In this document: positions 49,317-51,187 of the stretch, piece after piece
Layout: every line of letters starts with the position of its first letter
Position numbering within the stretch: position 1 is the first letter of the stretch
From: Nocardia higoensis
GTDB lineage: Bacteria > Actinomycetota > Actinomycetes > Mycobacteriales > Mycobacteriaceae
Direction: 5' to 3'
Length of the DNA stretch: 51,187 nucleotides
Assembly (NCBI RefSeq): GCF_015477835.1
Contig: NZ_JADLQN010000011.1
Span: 1-51,187, forward strand
Notes under the pieces: generated by a model
The model's database searches: none
Told to the model about the DNA's origin: nothing
The model's input: only the letters and a program-made list of their open reading frames with translations
Program-made: the position numbers and the translations under genes

Positions 49317-50552
49317 GTGACGAACCCAGAAGGCAGCCCCACCCCCGGGGCGCAGAAGAGCGCTGACGAGCGCGTTTGCCAATTTCCGGTCGCCTACGAC
49401 CCCGGGTCCGGGGAGTTCGAGGTCGCCGGGCATCCGTTGCCGCCGCCTCCGCCGGGGCGGGGCCGCTTGCCCGCGTACTGCGGTGAGTTCCACATCGATC
49501 CGGACGGGGTGCGGCGTCGCCACGACCGCGCGGGCGCGTTTCAGCGCAAGCGGGAGCTGCAGATCGAGGCCGCCGGTGGGGCGGTGAAGCGCCCTGATCG
49601 GCCCGCGGCGCGACCGGTGACCTCCGCGCGGGCCTCGCTGGCGGAGCTGTTGGCGCAGTGGGAGATGGTGACTACCGCGCATCGGGCGCAGCAAAGTGAG
49701 ATAGTCGATCGGGTCGCCGAGATCGTGGCCACCGCCGGTGATCCCGACGCCGCCGTTGCCGAAGTCGCGCGTATCCGTGCCGAAGCCCAAGCCGAGATCG
49801 ACGAGACCCGTCGTGGCGCCGCTGAAGCGGAGGCCGAGGCTGAGGCTGCTCGCCGGGACCTGACCCGCGCGCTGGAAGACAAGGTGCTGGCCGAAGGGGC
49901 GGCCGAGGATGCCATCGCCGAGCGGGATGCGCGGATCGCTGAGGCCGAGGCCGAGGTCGAACAGATCCGCGCGGCCGCGGCTGCGGAGGTCGCTGCCGCC
50001 CGTGCCGAGGCCGAGACCGCGCGTGCCGAGCGGGAGCGGGCGCTTTCCGACGCCGCCGCGCGGGTCGAGGCGGCCGAGCGGGCAGCGCAGGAGCAGATCC
50101 GCGCCGTGCGGGCGGAAGCCGAAGCCGAAATCGAGTCTGCGCGGCACACCGCCGCTGAGCAGGTCCGGGTCGCTGAGGAGCGGGCACGGGTCGCGAGCTT
50201 GGCTCAGCGGGAGGCCGAGCGGGACCGCTCCGGCGCCGAGCAGGCGGCCGCTGATGCCCGGACCGAGGCTCAGCAGCTGCGCCGTGACCTCGAGGCAGCT
50301 CGGGCCGAGCTGGCCGAGCAGACCCAGGCCGCCCGGGCTGAGCGGGAGCAGCTGCGCGGCGACCTGGAAACCGCCCGCGCGGAGGCCCGCACCGATCGTG
50401 AGCAGCTGCGCACCGATCATGCCGCCGAGATCGTCCGTGTCCAGGACGCGGCGGCCACGCAGGTCACCGCGCTGCAGAAGGCGTTGGCCACCGCCGAATC
50501 CACCATCTCCCGACTCGAATCCGAGATCGCCCGCATGAAGGAGTCCCGCTGA
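49317..50552 (+). CDS. Long coiled-coil protein (KfrA-like in shape)
   Basis: This 411-residue protein has an N-terminal part of about 75 residues with CQFPVAYDPGSGEFEVAGHP and LPAYCGEFHIDPDGVRRRH. Its two cysteines and histidines may form a metal site. Then about 280 residues of nearly pure coiled coil follow (AEAEAEAARRDL, ARAEREQLRGDLETARAE). The shape recalls KfrA-type plasmid proteins that bind DNA and help segregation, but no homology is claimed. The GTG start lies right after the AT-rich region. Its stop overlaps the next ATG (TGATG), coupling it to the membrane/HTH protein across the seam. Confidence 0.75.
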   Translation: MTNPEGSPTPGAQKSADERVCQFPVAYDPGSGEFEVAGHPLPPPPPGRGRLPAYCGEFHIDPDGVRRRHDRAGAFQRKRELQIEAAGGAVKRPDRPAARPVTSARASLAELLAQWEMVTTAHRAQQSEIVDRVAEIVATAGDPDAAVAEVARIRAEAQAEIDETRRGAAEAEAEAEAARRDLTRALEDKVLAEGAAEDAIAERDARIAEAEAEVEQIRAAAAAEVAAARAEAETARAERERALSDAAARVEAAERAAQEQIRAVRAEAEAEIESARHTAAEQVRVAEERARVASLAQREAERDRSGAEQAAADARTEAQQLRRDLEAARAELAEQTQAARAEREQLRGDLETARAEARTDREQLRTDHAAEIVRVQDAAATQVTALQKALATAESTISRLESEIARMKESR

Positions 50553-51187
50553 TGTTCCGTCGCAGACCTGCTGAGGTCGTCGACCCGTTGCTCACCGCCC
50601 CGCTGCCCGATCGGGTCGCGACCGCACACACCCGACTGGCGCACCAGGACGACCCGGCGCTGATCGCCGCGCTGTCGGAGCGGGAGCTGGCCCAGGAGCG
50701 TGAGGTCGCCGAGGCCGTGCGCGATCACGCGCGCCAGGAGGAACTCGCGCGGGTGTCCTCGGCGCAGTCGGTGTCGGCGGAGATCCGCCGTGCGCAGGAA
50801 GCGATCGTGCGCGCGGAGGCGGCCGACCTGGTCGTCGCGCGTAAAGCGTTGGCCGAGCAGCGGCGCCAGGCTTCCGCCCACTCCCAGGTCGCCGCTCTCT
50901 ACCGGCAGAAGACCTGGGCCTCGCGCGCGCTGGCCGGCGTGGTGCTGGGCGCGATGCTCTACAGCGCGGTCAACGTGCAGCAGAACCTCGCCCCCGGTGG
51001 TGCGGGGGATCCGCTGTTCTGGGCGAGCTACCTGCTGGAGGCGCTGATCTCCACCGTGCTGGTGGTGTTCATGGTCAATTCCGCCGCTGTCGCGCGGTGG
51101 AAGGTCACCGAGGACGAGACCCTGATCCGGTGGATCGAGGGTGCGCTGCTGGCGATGAGCATCGGTTTGAACACCTACCCGTACCTG
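50552..51187 (+). CDS. Membrane protein with C-terminal HTH (5' part; continues at base 1)
   Basis: This is the start of the 600-residue protein completed at 1-1294. Residues 40-110 are a charged helix, possibly coiled coil (LSERELAQEREVAEAVRDHA). Membrane segments follow at about 125-142 (ALAGVVLGAMLYSAVNV) and 156-176 (WASYLLEALISTVLVVFMV). The ATG overlaps the stop of the coiled-coil gene. The last 127 bases shown are the duplicated circular overlap. Confidence 0.8.
   Translation, partial: MFRRRPAEVVDPLLTAPLPDRVATAHTRLAHQDDPALIAALSERELAQEREVAEAVRDHARQEELARVSSAQSVSAEIRRAQEAIVRAEAADLVVARKALAEQRRQASAHSQVAALYRQKTWASRALAGVVLGAMLYSAVNVQQNLAPGGAGDPLFWASYLLEALISTVLVVFMVNSAAVARWKVTEDETLIRWIEGALLAMSIGLNTYPYL
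51061..51187. repeat. Terminal direct repeat, right copy (circular overlap)
   Basis: Identical to 1-127; see the left copy. It should be trimmed when the circle is closed. Confidence 0.95.

Overview
The window is a high-GC, actinobacterial-type circular plasmid, given linearly. Bases 51061-51187 repeat bases 1-127 exactly, so the molecule closes on itself and its unique length is 51,060 bp. One gene (50552 through the junction to 1294) runs across the seam. A WhiB-type Fe-S regulator, MobC/MobP-type and TraA-type relaxases, a GntR repressor of the KorSA kind, several apparently leaderless starts and GC-rich codon use all point to an actinomycete. Mycobacteriales (Nocardia, Rhodococcus or Gordonia) is the best guess, made from sequence style alone.

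Backbone. Replication and segregation lie at 46-51 kb: a ribbon-helix-helix protein, a RepA-like initiator with a perfect DnaA box inside its gene, ParA with a small RHH partner, an AT-rich control region, a long coiled-coil protein, and a membrane/HTH protein whose gene carries a dense CGATCGCGCG-type repeat array. A Xer-type recombinase (24.3 kb) sits next to a 28-bp 11-6-11 dif-like site and probably resolves multimers.

Mobilisation. Two unrelated relaxases are present. A MobC/MobP pair (1.7-4.1 kb) follows a palindrome-rich candidate oriT. A 1550-residue TraA/TrwC (MobF) relaxase-helicase (4.7-9.4 kb) has its own palindromic upstream region. A tightly overlapping minus-strand operon (43.75 to 34.4 kb) encodes small proteins, a WhiB-like protein, a VirD4-type coupling ATPase, a DUF4913 protein, a CHC2/Toprim primase-like protein and two proteins of unknown role. 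A divergent GntR gene and a nested dyad operator control its head. No VirB4-like ATPase or FtsK-type TraB pump is visible, so the plasmid may be mobilisable rather than self-transmissible.

Accessory regions. 9.9-19.5 kb holds small hypothetical and membrane proteins, a repressor with operators, and an orphan C5 cytosine methyltransferase operon. It also has a non-coding stretch with iteron-like repeats and a large cruciform. 20-34.3 kb looks like a defence island: a Cys-His-Asp hydrolase-like protein, an AbiJ/HEPN protein, two 2-TM micro-proteins, a DGQHR (DndB-like) protein with four palindromic operators, a type IIG restriction-modification enzyme, an HTH-STAND-TPR protein and a membrane-anchored NERD nuclease. 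At 43.9-46.1 kb a class IV aminotransferase-like protein is paired with an XRE-FGE-fold protein that lacks the catalytic cysteines of formylglycine-generating enzyme.

Most unusual signal. At 20009-20087 (minus strand) both halves of a tRNA-Ala(GGC)-like molecule are present in reversed order, 3' half before 5' half, with a 6-nt linker. They share a 7-bp acceptor stem containing the G3:U70 alanine identity pair. The element lies between the hydrolase-like gene and a strong terminator. It looks like a circularly permuted tRNA gene or tRNA-like RNA.
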